Below the pieces are notes generated by a model, which saw nothing but the letters and a program-made list of their open reading frames with translations, was not told the origin of the DNA and did not search any database. DNA of 64,000 nucleotides, from NCBI RefSeq assembly GCF_013166595.1, contig NZ_JABKKG010000005.1, positions 126,083-190,082 of the forward strand, given 5' to 3'. Of the stretch, positions 10,001-20,516 are shown in pieces. The stretch's first letter is position 1; the number at the start of each line of letters is the position of its first letter. The stretch is from Palleniella intestinalis. GTDB lineage: Bacteria > Bacteroidota > Bacteroidia > Bacteroidales > Bacteroidaceae. A program made the translations under genes and the position numbers.

Positions 10001-11052
10001 CCGTTGCACTGCCCTTGGTAGCGGAAAGGAGCAGCCTCCTTGCGGTGCATATACACACCTTTCTGGTACATGGCGCACCAGAAGTTTCCCTCACGGTCAA
10101 GGATCATGGACTTAATCTTCGCACGATGGAGGTCAATGTCCTTGTTGTATGCCTTTGAAATCTCTATGGCATCCGATGAAGGGTTATACTTCACCACTCC
10201 CATACCATCAGTGCCCATGAGGATGCTGCCGTCCGCACATTCCATCAATGTGTTCACACCGATATGCGCTGTACAACCGACACTGCGGAAAACCTTCTCC
10301 CGTGGCGTCAGACGATAGATGCCGTTGCTCAGAGTGCTCACATATATATCGCCGTTCTTTGCCACGAGAATGTACGAGAGCGCTGTGGAACCGCCTCCTG
10401 CCATAAGATAGCGTTGCACCTTCCCACCCTTTGCAGCGTAGATTTCATTGGCTTCGGTGACCATCCACAACCGCCCGCTATTGTCCTCTGCGAAGCCTTT
10501 CACGCTGGCGATGCCACGCACAGAGGCGAAAACTCGTGAGACTTTCCCATCTTTGCCGATGCGGAACACACCATGGGAGTCTGAGACTCCGCCATAGAGA
10601 GTGCCGTCCTTGGCGAGAAAAAGCTGTGTAATGTATTTGGAGACAGGCTCCCCCGTGGTATAAGCGGCGTTCACAAACTTGCCGTCCTTTATGTACTGCA
10701 GTCCGCGGCTTGTTCCCACATATATGCGTCCATTGGGCATCTGGTTGATGCAGTTGACTTGGTTGGAAAGCAAGCTGCCGTCACTGCCGTCAGCCTTCAG
10801 TATGCGGAAATCATAGCCATTGTATATATTCAGTCCATTGCTCGTAGATATCCATATAAAGCCTCGCTTGTCCTGCATGATATGATTGACCATTGCCGTG
10901 GACAACTGAGAGCCGCCTCCACAAAAAAAGCGTCCTGTCTGTCCGAAGGCAGGCATGACACAGCATAACGTTATTGCAGCCAACAACGCAACATATAGTT
11001 TTTGAAACAGTGCTTTTACAGATAGTGCTATGCGTAGGTTTTCCATCATCAT
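7015..11052 (-). CDS. Hybrid two-component system regulator (HTCS), likely xylan-responsive
   Basis: A single protein joins sensor, kinase and regulator. Signal peptide (…VMPAFGQ), then about 680 residues of Reg_prop beta-propeller repeats (recurring G.IWISTSNGLN-like motifs), a Y_Y_Y domain, one membrane helix (VCYAIFVFALAIFYIRM), HisKA with the phospho-accepting His in LGHDIRTP, HATPase (N box SNAFKYTKTGG, G2 GTGIGL), a receiver (EDDDEIRR; phospho-Asp in LLITDVMMPEMDG) and a C-terminal AraC-type HTH. The periplasmic part senses an oligosaccharide and the HTH activates a polysaccharide utilization locus. The open frame extends to 11097, but a promoter at 11067-11098 lies inside that extension. 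The start is therefore one of three consecutive ATGs at 11052/11049/11046, giving about 1345 residues. It has its own promoter and terminator. The xylan signal is inferred from the adjacent GH43-CE1 and CE6 genes. Confidence 0.95.
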   Translation of the reverse strand: MMMENLRIALSVKALFQKLYVALLAAITLCCVMPAFGQTGRFFCGGGSQLSTAMVNHIMQDKRGFIWISTSNGLNIYNGYDFRILKADGSDGSLLSNQVNCINQMPNGRIYVGTSRGLQYIKDGKFVNAAYTTGEPVSKYITQLFLAKDGTLYGGVSDSHGVFRIGKDGKVSRVFASVRGIASVKGFAEDNSGRLWMVTEANEIYAAKGGKVQRYLMAGGGSTALSYILVAKNGDIYVSTLSNGIYRLTPREKVFRSVGCTAHIGVNTLMECADGSILMGTDGMGVVKYNPSSDAIEISKAYNKDIDLHRAKIKSMILDREGNFWCAMYQKGVYMHRKEAAPFRYQGQCNGPYNTIGDAAVAAVCITRDSHIWVSTDGGGIYELDHSGALLKHFDNKLVPPAVLSMTEDEAGRLWVASYVRGAGWIDRSTGTYHQLPCTMGRGHSVFDILLDGKGKLWIGTLGDGLKCFDMKTQEVREFRTVEGNGETLCNNYVKRLCLSSDGRHLYVGTASGLSCMDLLSERWIRTVGTDSMFVAEEIFDIAEDKLGNIWVCTENGVHILSKDNSVRFLSSKDNLADNNAASIQFDRSGRAWVSTLHGMSCITPGSWNIENYYAGDGLLGDEFSKRVSCSWNNMLCFGGIHGIVWFNPADIKRRKVKPDVFISAFSLGDKIISPGDKSGSYVITERMASQSDNFDLNYDDNSFTISLSTLTYDNPEGMVFLYRINDNKWERLPRGENSMELRNFQPGTYRFQIRAEDNGTLSDIKEFTVRVHPVWYFSTTAKVCYAIFVFALAIFYIRMLQRRHKNELRLQEHIHAEEMTEQKLKFFINLGHDIRTPMTLIVSPLEQLIKQENDAYKHNMLVTIRRNVDRILGLVNQMMDLRKIDKGMMVMRFRETDMVAMVKDVMGFFEQHAKVKDITVKFESDADTIPVWVDRKHFDTVLMNIVSNAFKYTKTGGNIAVCVEHDDKECRISVWDDGEKIPEAEMEKIFERFYQVASDSNGSKAGTGIGLDVARAIVEQHGGRITAHNNVDSEGCTFVIAIPMGCEHIKPEDIIQEEMTEEKITPPYKEISDSQEITEEQQPNATSSDKVPTIVIAEDDDEIRRFLTQELGDGYNIIGCANGKEALTLVKRKGPQLLITDVMMPEMDGTELCAAIKGDVNLRHIPIIMLTAKTRDEDMVTGLSTGVDAYLTKPFNLDVLRNTIINLLNTRKVLQTKFNTDISEKKIDDVKMLSADEQLMERVVKVINANLTNDSMSVEGLAAEVGLSRVHLYRKMKEQTGQSPQEFIRNIRLKKAAHLLAQKNCNITTVVYACGFGNATSFSTMFKKVYGVSPRQYMAEHQKE

Positions 11053-11066
11053 CTCGATTAACACTG

Positions 11067-11098
11067 CAAAAGTAATATTTTTGTCACAAACCACCAAA
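11067..11098 (-). promoter_or_regulatory. HTCS gene promoter
   Basis: Minus-strand TTTG (11098-11095), a 20-nt spacer and TACTTTTG (11074-11067) match the Bacteroidota sigma-ABfr consensus. The -7 element is about 15 nt from the chosen ATG, giving a very short leader and ruling out the upstream TTG start. Confidence 0.65.
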
Positions 11099-11234
11099 CA
11101 TTTATGTTAAAAAATCCATTTTCTCCCTTTCCTTTTTTTCTTGGAGGATTGCGTTTCTTGACAGCCCTACGGCTCTTTGGCACTCATTGCTTAGATTATT
11201 TTTGCATTTGCTCGTCATACATGACAGAAAAACA

Positions 11235-11286
11235 TACCGTCGGAAGCCGCAAGCAGTGTGTCACTGCCAAGCGGCCGCCGACGGTA
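11235..11286 (-). terminator. Rho-independent terminator after the CE6-like gene
   Basis: A 9-bp outer stem (TACCGTCGG / CCGACGGTA) and 5-bp inner stem (GCCGC / GCGGC) lie 7 nt after the stop of the esterase gene. On the minus strand TATGTTTTTC follows. It separates the esterase operon from the independently promoted HTCS. Confidence 0.75.
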
Positions 11287-11292
11287 CGCCAA

Positions 11293-12624
11293 CTAACGTC
11301 CGACAGAGTAAGGATCGGTGTTTGTCACAAACACCTGCTTGATTTTCACAGGCTTGCCGCCCTGACTCCAGAAGCCGATGCGGTGGATGCGGGCAGTGTT
11401 AAGCGTCTCGATACCGGTCTGCTTGCCGTTTTCGACGACAGGCTTCATCATGCCGTCCAGTTCTGCCACAATCAGTTTGTCGCTTCCGAACTCACGGCTG
11501 TAAGGCTGCGCCCAATAATCTTCGGTGTCAAAGATGCGGAGCATTGCTCCTGCTTCCTGAGGCTCTTGCAGTTCCGCAACGATGTACTTGTAGCCGGAAA
11601 GGTCTACCGGCTTTGCGAACTCCCACCCTCCGAAGCCATACTTGCCTGCGGTGAATGTCTTTGTGGCTGCATCAAAAGTACCTGATTCCCAAATAGAAGG
11701 GTTAAACTTTGAGAAATCGAGCACAAGGTCGCCCTTGCCCGGCTTTGGTTCCGGCACGAAAGGTTTCTCTTCGGAATATTTCACAATAGGATTCTTTACG
11801 CCCATTCTGTCGAGCATCGCTACGGCATAGCGGCATCCAAGGACTCGGTAAGCATGAGGAGTAAAGTGCAGACCGTCGCCTTTCTGCTCAAGATTCTTTG
11901 AGGAGACGACACTTGCAGTAGGGATTGTCTCAGGCAGACGGTCGATGATGGGATTCATTGAGCCGCACACGCCGCCCATTTCCGTAGTCACCACCTCGCC
12001 GGCTATCAACGGCACGTCCTTGGCTTTGAGTCCCAAGTCCTTGAGGATGTCCTCATACACTTTCTTCACTTTGACGGGCCACTGCCGGTCGCCGGTGTTT
12101 GAGCAGCCTTGATGAAGCAGGATTCCCTTTATGACACCGTCACGCTGCGCTTTCTTCGCACACTCGATAAGGCGGTCATAAGGCCGGTTGTCATAAGCAG
12201 ACATGAATCCGCGGAACCAGTCTGCTTCCTTAACGACGGTCGAAGGGTCATAGTCCTTGTCAAGATGCTCTATCTTGCAGCCGCCGATCGCCACCATGAC
12301 GACACCAAGCTGCTCGTCTTTCGGCATATTGTCAAGCATTGTCCTGCCGAACCAATCGACAGGTGTAAGTCCTGTCCCCTGGCGCACCAACGGCGGAACG
12401 GCGGTGTACCACTCCCCTTTTGTGCGCTGCGGATTGGTGTAATCCACAGCTGCCATCATGCGGAAACGCTCAGGGACATTAGTCCTGTCGACAGGTTCTA
12501 TCTGCGCACTGCCTTCCATATTCGACTGTCCTATACACAGATAGATATGGAATTTCGGATTCTGTGCGAAAGCTGCCAATGCCGTCACTCCCGCAACAAG
12601 TGTCATAATTGCCTTGCGTAACAT
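11293..12624 (-). CDS. CE6-like acetylxylan esterase (SASA/SGNH fold) with C-terminal accessory domain
   Basis: A 443-residue secreted protein; the signal peptide ends near LAAFAQ. The SASA/sialate-O-acetylesterase-type SGNH catalytic domain (about 23-290) shows the nucleophile block CIGQSNMEG, the HQGCSNTG block and the catalytic Asp/His block DGLHFTPHAYR. These match carbohydrate esterase family 6. Residues about 310-443 form a beta-rich extension (DLVLDFSKFNPSIWESGTF onward) of the kind used for carbohydrate contact. The expected role is removal of O-acetyl groups from xylan. It starts 24 bp after the GH43-CBM6-CE1 gene, so the two are co-transcribed and together would strip feruloyl, arabinosyl and acetyl decorations. 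CE6 is likely; a broader SASA esterase is possible. Confidence 0.8.
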   Translation of the reverse strand: MLRKAIMTLVAGVTALAAFAQNPKFHIYLCIGQSNMEGSAQIEPVDRTNVPERFRMMAAVDYTNPQRTKGEWYTAVPPLVRQGTGLTPVDWFGRTMLDNMPKDEQLGVVMVAIGGCKIEHLDKDYDPSTVVKEADWFRGFMSAYDNRPYDRLIECAKKAQRDGVIKGILLHQGCSNTGDRQWPVKVKKVYEDILKDLGLKAKDVPLIAGEVVTTEMGGVCGSMNPIIDRLPETIPTASVVSSKNLEQKGDGLHFTPHAYRVLGCRYAVAMLDRMGVKNPIVKYSEEKPFVPEPKPGKGDLVLDFSKFNPSIWESGTFDAATKTFTAGKYGFGGWEFAKPVDLSGYKYIVAELQEPQEAGAMLRIFDTEDYWAQPYSREFGSDKLIVAELDGMMKPVVENGKQTGIETLNTARIHRIGFWSQGGKPVKIKQVFVTNTDPYSVGR

Positions 12625-12648
12625 AATTATCGGTTGTTTGTTATGACA

Positions 12649-15243
<2,595 letters not shown>

Positions 15244-15436
15244 ATTGCTGTAACAATAGTGCCAAGCCGTAAATTTTCGCATACTACACCGAAGAATTTT
15301 ACACAATATCCCCCGAATCACCCTTCAGCAACTATACTGGCAATGGACAATATAACATAAATATTGGACAATTTACACTATTGTAATATCCCCATTTCCT
15401 TTCCTCTTTCAGAAACACAGAAACACGCGAAACAAA
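15244..15436. other. Upstream intergenic sequence with TTGGACAAT-type repeats
   Basis: No gene seen. Near 15341-15375 the motif TGGACAAT occurs twice (GGACAATATAACATAA and TTGGACAATTTACAC), about 24 bp apart. They may be further regulator sites for the GH43 operon, but nothing more can be supported. Confidence 0.3.
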
Positions 15437-15487
15437 AAAGACATAAAAGCCGGCTTCATATTTGCAAGAGCTGTCTTTTATGTCTTT
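15437..15487 (-). terminator. Rho-independent terminator after the SusD-like gene
   Basis: Perfect 13-bp stem AAAGACATAAAAG / CTTTTATGTCTTT with a partly paired 25-nt loop, starting 20 nt after the stop at 15508. Minus strand continues TTTTTTGTTTC. Confidence 0.75.
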
Positions 15488-15507
15488 ATCGGTTTATGGC
15501 AGGAACA

Positions 15508-16926
15508 CTACTCAAAAGCGGTAGCGTGGCTGTCAACAACAAGTCTGTTCAGATTATATTTTATGGTCACTGTCCTGTCAGTGGCATCAACAGTGTAAGC
15601 ATCCATACCATATTGCTCTGTCGGCAGATAGGCAGGGATATATGCCTTGATGAACATTGCGACATCAACATCAGGATACCTGTTTTTCACCTTTGCCGCC
15701 TCAACCTCACATAAAGGCAGGCGCATTCCGAGGTCTGAGAAGCGGCGTCCCTCGGCAAAGAAGACTTCCTGACGAAGCAGATAGACCAACTCCAAGAAAT
15801 CCTTGCCAAAAGCATTACGCATACGGTCGGCATCGACAGAAGTGCCACTGACAGCCGGAACTGTTATCAAGCCTTTTGAGCGGTTGAGCACAAGGCCCTC
15901 TATGAACTTATCCTCACTTGACGCCCTGACTTTCCAATCGGAAGTGTTGAGGTTCACCACTGTGCCGTCAGTGGCATTCGCCTCACGCATCTCCAAATCA
16001 TCCTCAAATGATTGTGCGCCACGGCTCATGACAAGACGGAAGAAATCGTCCATCAAATCCTTCTTGAACCCCTCAACCGCTGCGCCATCCGCCGCACTGC
16101 ACTCCGCAAGGATAAGATAATCCTCCTCTGCCTTGGCATAAGCTATGCGCTGGGATTCTGCCGACTGCTGATACTTAGGGTCAAGGAAATCAAGGCGTGG
16201 CAATGGTTCCCACCAGTTTGCACTGAACGAGCGGTCCTTGATATTGCTCACCACACCGTTGGCCTCATCAAAATCAACCATGGCGCAGAATGTCTTGTCA
16301 TAGGACAAAGCCTTCTCAGCATTCTCCTTTGCAGCAGTCCTGTTGCCAAGCCTGTGATACGCTCTGGCAAGCAATGTATGGCAGACAGGCTTGAAGGAAG
16401 CGAGCCTTACTTTTGCATTTGCCTCCTCAAGCACCTCCACTGCCTTGCGCAAATGCTCCTGCCACACCATGGGGCGTCCGTTTTCCTCCATAGGCAAGGC
16501 GACAAAATTCTCGCCTGCAAGAATGTAGGAATATGCCCAAGCCGTATATATGTCGGCAAGTTGTTCGTCGGTAGGAGTGTCGTGCGCTGCAATGGTGTTA
16601 AGGGCGTAGAGTGACATTTCACGGAGTTTCCCTACATGGCGCTGCAGATTCTCGACATCAATGTCCGTATATTGGATGTTCGGCTTGTCGAACTCACGGT
16701 TTGAACGCGAGTAGACATTGCGGTAATTGTCTGTCGCCACATCAAGCAATTCCGCAAAACTACCGACAGCAAGCGCCATCTCCTTGTTTATGCCGTTCAC
16801 CCAATAGGTCATCGGCTTGTCCACTTCAAGGAATTCATCGGCAGACATTTCCGGAGAATCCGGTGTACATGAACTCATTAATGCTGTCACAAGAAACAGG
16901 GCGGAAAGAATGATATATTGTTTCAT
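15508..16926 (-). CDS. SusD-like lipoprotein, short and divergent
   Basis: A 472-residue predicted lipoprotein (lipobox MSSC, Cys20). It has a helical, TPR-like body (LADIYTAWAYSYILAGENF; LLARAYHRLGNRTAAKENAEKA) and the SusD-like C-terminal block LRQEVFFAEGRRFSDLGMRLP. It is clearly shorter than the SusD at 506-2455, and its N-terminus lacks the usual family start. It begins 24 bp after the TonB-dependent receptor upstream, forming a transporter/lipoprotein pair. The pair could serve an oligosaccharide or another nutrient such as a cofactor. The substrate is not readable from sequence; the partner receptor is also atypical. Confidence 0.75.
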   Translation of the reverse strand: MKQYIILSALFLVTALMSSCTPDSPEMSADEFLEVDKPMTYWVNGINKEMALAVGSFAELLDVATDNYRNVYSRSNREFDKPNIQYTDIDVENLQRHVGKLREMSLYALNTIAAHDTPTDEQLADIYTAWAYSYILAGENFVALPMEENGRPMVWQEHLRKAVEVLEEANAKVRLASFKPVCHTLLARAYHRLGNRTAAKENAEKALSYDKTFCAMVDFDEANGVVSNIKDRSFSANWWEPLPRLDFLDPKYQQSAESQRIAYAKAEEDYLILAECSAADGAAVEGFKKDLMDDFFRLVMSRGAQSFEDDLEMREANATDGTVVNLNTSDWKVRASSEDKFIEGLVLNRSKGLITVPAVSGTSVDADRMRNAFGKDFLELVYLLRQEVFFAEGRRFSDLGMRLPLCEVEAAKVKNRYPDVDVAMFIKAYIPAYLPTEQYGMDAYTVDATDRTVTIKYNLNRLVVDSHATAFE

Positions 16927-16950
16927 AAGAGTATTTTTTGTTTTTATTTG

Positions 16951-19716
16951 TCAGAAATTCACTTTCACAGAGCCAACAAACTGGCGCGGGCTTGTATATG
17001 AGCCATAAACGATACCGGCAACGGATGCGCCTCCATAGGAAGCTGCATCGGAAAGGCAGGCCTCAGGGTCAACCTCTGCCTTGGTGAACGAGAAAGGATT
17101 ATAGCATGTGAATCCCAATGTGAGACTCTTGGCTATACGCTTCAACCTGAACTTGTAGGTCATGCCTATCGTGCGCACCTTCAGATAGTCCGCCTTCTCC
17201 ACAAAACAGCTTGTGAAGTTTGTCCATACATCTTTGTGTGTACTTCCTTCCGGCAGCCAGTCTTCGTTCACACAGACATCCTTAGCACCATAACGCCAGC
17301 GGAAATGACGGTCAAGCTCATAGACATGTCCGCCAAGCTGATAGTCGGCATTCGCAAAGAATGAGAATCCTTTATAGTCCACATTCAATGCCAGCGAACC
17401 GTAAACATCAGGAAGAGTAGAACCCAGGTCGGACAAAGATTCTGTGTGACTGTAAGAGCCGTCATCGTTGCACACAACCTTGTTGCCACGGAGGAAACCT
17501 ATCGGCTTCCCTTCCTCGACAATGTTCTGTATAAGGGCCTCATTGGCAAACGTGCCGACACCGAAGGCTGTCTCACCGCCTGTCGAAAGCACCTTGTTGT
17601 CCAGAGTGTTCAGCGATGCTTGGAAACGGGCTTTCAAGTCTTTTGTCTGCAAAAAGTCTGATGCGACAATGAACTCAAAGCCACGGTTCCGGATTTTGCC
17701 GATGTTGGCAAGATATGTTGACGACTGTCCGGATGAAGGGGCGGAATGCACTGAAAACAGCGCATCATGTGTGACTGCATTATAGTATGCAACTCCCAAC
17801 TGCAGATAGCCGTTTGCCCACTCACTGTTGAAGCCTGCCTCAAAGGAGTGCTTCTTCTCAGGACGCAGGTCAGGATTGCCATACTGGCCGTATTCCGCTG
17901 TGATGCCGTCAAGATACTGACCAAACTGCACTGTCTTCTGATAGGCAAATGCCGGCGGATAGTTGCCTGCCACACCATAGTTGGCATAGAAGCGCAACGA
18001 ACCGAGGATGCCTGAGGATGCCAATGATTCCATGAATTTCTCGGATGAAAGCATATAGGACAGTCCCACTTTGGGATACCACTGCCAGCCCACATTCTCG
18101 CCAAAGCCGGTGTTGAAATCGGCACGAAGCCCCAAGTCAAGATAATATTTATCACGGAATCCGATGTTCTCCTGCAAATAAGCTCCGTAATTATACAACG
18201 TGGAACGGTCTCTTTCCTCATAGGTGCGGTTACTGTCGTCAACCGACTTCACACCATCCTCCACGCCAACAGCCTGTTCGTAAGCCTGGCGGTCGTGGTT
18301 GCTGAAACACTGGAATCCTGCGGAAGAGACAACGCTGAACAAGTCATCATGATAGTACTTGTGCTGGGCGTTGAGTTCAAATGTCGTGCTTGTGAACTTC
18401 CTTTCATAAGCGGAAATGTTGCCGACAGCTATCGGACCGTTATACTGCACCGCCTTTATAAGCTCGTTGGTGATTACATTCTTCACACCCTCGTAACGGT
18501 AGTCCAGACCAAAGATGCCTTTCACGACAAGGTTCTGCATAGGCTTGTACTTCAGCTCGTGCGACATCTGGAAACGGTTGATGTCCGCACGCTTGTCCTG
18601 AAGCCTCTCCGAAGTAAAGATGAAATCCTTGAATTTCCGGTAAGCAGTACCGTCCATAGCGTCAATGTCACTGAGGAAAGGGACATTCTCGCCATTCTCT
18701 CCCACATAGCTCATGGAGGATGCCGCACCGCATTCCGTAAGCCACAGACCGGAATAATAGCCTTCGTTGCCGTTACGGCTGCGCAAATAGTCATTATGGA
18801 CAAAGCCCAGCGAGTTGCTGTAAGTGAGATTTTTCAGGATGTCAAGATGAGAACCGAAACGGGCATCGTACTTGTGCGACTTGTTGTTGTCGGCAATAAT
18901 AATGCCGTCATTAGAACTTGCGGAAGCTCCGAAACTCCAACCGCCTGACTTTCCGCCGCCATCAAGCGCCACGCGGTAACGCTGCATAAGACCGGTTTGG
19001 TTCAGCAGTTCTTTCGTACGGTTGAAATGATAAAACTGCCCATTGGCCTCTTCCCAGCCGATTTGAGCCTCAACCATTGCGTTCAACTTGCCTTCGCCAC
19101 CTTTCTTCGTGAAAATCTGAATCACGCCATTGGCAGCATCAGAGCCATAAAGGGTAGTTGCTGCACCGCCATTGACATATTCCACCCTCTCGATATTCTC
19201 CATGGGAATGTCGGAAAGCGAACCTGATGCCGAAGCGGCACGGACGCCCTGCTCATTGAGCTTTTGGGAAAGTCCCGTGGCGGTGTTGCTGTTGTCGATG
19301 CGGACACCGTCGACATAAATGACAGGGGTCGAGTTGATCTGCACACTTGACAGTCCGCGGCTCCTTACCATGGAAGCGGCTCCCGGCTGTCCGTTGGAAA
19401 GATTAATCTGCATGTTGGGCACAACAGCCTGCAGCATCATGTCAAGGCGGTTATTGTTTGCCTTCCCTATGTCATGCGCCTTGATTGTGAAGACATTGGT
19501 CGACAAGCGGCGCTTCCGGATAGCACCTCCCTGCCCTGTCACCACAACCTCACCCAGCTCCTTGCTCCAACGGGCAGAGTCGGCCTCAGTGTCAAGCCGC
19601 TCATGACTGACAGCATAATTGTTAAACACTCTTGTGGCAGCATTGGCTTCACGCCATGCCACAACATTAAGAGACAATGCCACGCATGGCAATGCCAAGA
19701 AGATTCTCTTCTTCAT
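16951..19716 (-). CDS. TonB-dependent outer-membrane receptor without the SusC N-terminal domain
   Basis: A 921-residue receptor with signal peptide (MKKRIFLALPCVALSLNV…), plug (ELGEVVVTGQGGAIRKRRLS, VRSRGLSSVQINSTPVIYVDG, GSDAANGVIQIFTKKGGEG) and a barrel ending VGSVKVNF. It lacks the carboxypeptidase-regulatory-like domain of true SusC proteins but keeps the SusC-like VIYVDGVRI motif. It is followed by the short SusD-like lipoprotein. Expression is probably set by the 220-nt leader between the -7 element at 19942 and the start at 19716, which holds hairpins and ends in an attenuator-like stem. Such control is known for cofactor receptors of this phylum, so the cargo may not be a glycan. This last point is inference. 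Confidence 0.85.
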   Translation of the reverse strand: MKKRIFLALPCVALSLNVVAWREANAATRVFNNYAVSHERLDTEADSARWSKELGEVVVTGQGGAIRKRRLSTNVFTIKAHDIGKANNNRLDMMLQAVVPNMQINLSNGQPGAASMVRSRGLSSVQINSTPVIYVDGVRIDNSNTATGLSQKLNEQGVRAASASGSLSDIPMENIERVEYVNGGAATTLYGSDAANGVIQIFTKKGGEGKLNAMVEAQIGWEEANGQFYHFNRTKELLNQTGLMQRYRVALDGGGKSGGWSFGASASSNDGIIIADNNKSHKYDARFGSHLDILKNLTYSNSLGFVHNDYLRSRNGNEGYYSGLWLTECGAASSMSYVGENGENVPFLSDIDAMDGTAYRKFKDFIFTSERLQDKRADINRFQMSHELKYKPMQNLVVKGIFGLDYRYEGVKNVITNELIKAVQYNGPIAVGNISAYERKFTSTTFELNAQHKYYHDDLFSVVSSAGFQCFSNHDRQAYEQAVGVEDGVKSVDDSNRTYEERDRSTLYNYGAYLQENIGFRDKYYLDLGLRADFNTGFGENVGWQWYPKVGLSYMLSSEKFMESLASSGILGSLRFYANYGVAGNYPPAFAYQKTVQFGQYLDGITAEYGQYGNPDLRPEKKHSFEAGFNSEWANGYLQLGVAYYNAVTHDALFSVHSAPSSGQSSTYLANIGKIRNRGFEFIVASDFLQTKDLKARFQASLNTLDNKVLSTGGETAFGVGTFANEALIQNIVEEGKPIGFLRGNKVVCNDDGSYSHTESLSDLGSTLPDVYGSLALNVDYKGFSFFANADYQLGGHVYELDRHFRWRYGAKDVCVNEDWLPEGSTHKDVWTNFTSCFVEKADYLKVRTIGMTYKFRLKRIAKSLTLGFTCYNPFSFTKAEVDPEACLSDAASYGGASVAGIVYGSYTSPRQFVGSVKVNF

Positions 19717-19734
19717 TCAAAAAAATCGTTAAGC

Positions 19735-19768
19735 AGAAAAAGATGCGCTACGGATTTACTGTGCAGCG
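19735..19768 (-). terminator. Attenuator-like hairpin just before the receptor start codon
   Basis: On the minus strand a CGCTGC / GTAGCG stem (one G-T pair) with an 11-nt loop is followed by CATCTTTTTC, about 20 nt before the ATG at 19716. Lying inside the leader rather than after a gene, it suggests conditional premature termination. Confidence 0.45.
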
Positions 19769-19772
19769 TCAA

Positions 19773-19832
19773 AAATTTCCAGTGAATAAATTGATAAATT
19801 AAAGTGATTTATCAGTGTACCACTTGAAATTT
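19773..19832 (-). promoter_or_regulatory. Nested inverted repeat in the receptor leader
   Basis: Outer arms AAATTTCCAGTG (19773-19784) and CACTTGAAATTT (19821-19832) pair at 11 of 12 positions. Inner arms TGATAAAT (19792-19799) and ATTTATCA (19807-19814) pair perfectly around a 7-nt loop. As RNA this is one extended hairpin; as DNA it could be an operator. Confidence 0.5.
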
Positions 19833-19886
19833 CCAAGTCAAACGGACCTTCGGCTATCGCAGGTTGGAAGAGTGATAACACCTAGG

Positions 19887-19974
19887 CAGACATGCGCACA
19901 TCTCTGCCGATGTTTTTAAAAGTATGCTCTTTTTTCAGGTGCAAAGGTAATGATATTTTTCTTAAAATACGCAA
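19887..19974 (-). promoter_or_regulatory. Receptor operon promoter and first leader hairpin
   Basis: Minus-strand -7 element TACCTTTG lies at 19949-19942, with a TTG about 22 nt further upstream. Transcription would begin near 19935. About 25 nt later comes a hairpin with stem GGCAGA / TCTGCC and inner ATG-CGCA-CAT (19887-19910). The leader to the ATG is about 220 nt. Confidence 0.5.
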
Positions 19975-20184
19975 TACCCTGACTCCTATTTTGCATTTTT
20001 TTGCAAAAACACCATGCAAGCCACACGCCCGCAATCCGTGTTCAACACTTCATCCCACACACCAACCGTGTACAATAAAACATAAGAAAACAGACCATTG
20101 CCACCATATTCCCACCAGCGCGCTAACCGCCTATAAGACAATAGATTACAAAGAAACAACCTTGACATATTGATATGCTTTGCA

Positions 20185-20272
20185 AAAGGTAACACTTTAC
20201 CTTGCGAAAGGTAACCTTTCACCATGCAAACCGTAACACTTGACTTAGTGAAAGGTAACCTTTTGTTTTGTC
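20185..20272. repeat. 22-nt-period palindromic array, four units
   Basis: Units start at 20185, 20207, 20229 and 20251, exactly 22 nt apart. The clearest units read AAAGGTAACACTTTAC and AAAGGTAACCTTT. The core is a 13-bp palindrome. It lies between the divergent receptor and AAA/DUF4143 genes. Confidence 0.75.
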
Positions 20273-20383
20273 TTTTTTGTCATCCAAGATATTTATGAAA
20301 TCAGGGACATCTTATTATATTTGTACAATATCTTCCTCATATTTATCCCGAAGATTCATACAGGCAATATAAATCCACCTATA

Positions 20384-20499
20384 TTTTTCATGTATAAGTG
20401 AAAAATACGATAAATTTACATCTTTTTCTTGTATAAATGAAAAAAACAACAAAATCCGCATCTTTTTCTTGTATAAGTGAAAAAAAACATTTACCTTTG
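20384..20499 (+). promoter_or_regulatory. Promoter of the AAA/DUF4143 gene with three 39-40-bp direct repeats
   Basis: The motif TTTTTC(A/T)TGTATAA(G/A)TGAAAAA occurs at 20384, 20423 and 20463, spaced 39 and 40 bp. The third copy supplies the -33 TTG (20469-20471), which is 20 nt from the -7 TACCTTTG (20492-20499), and the ATG follows at 20517. The repeats therefore overlap the promoter, as operators for a repressor would. Confidence 0.6.
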
Positions 20500-20516
20500 C
20501 CTTCAAAAAGAAATAT

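Noticed and set aside
19773..19974. Cobalamin, TPP or FMN riboswitch upstream of the TonB receptor
   Set aside because: The conserved boxes of these classes were looked for and not found; only general leader structure remains supported.
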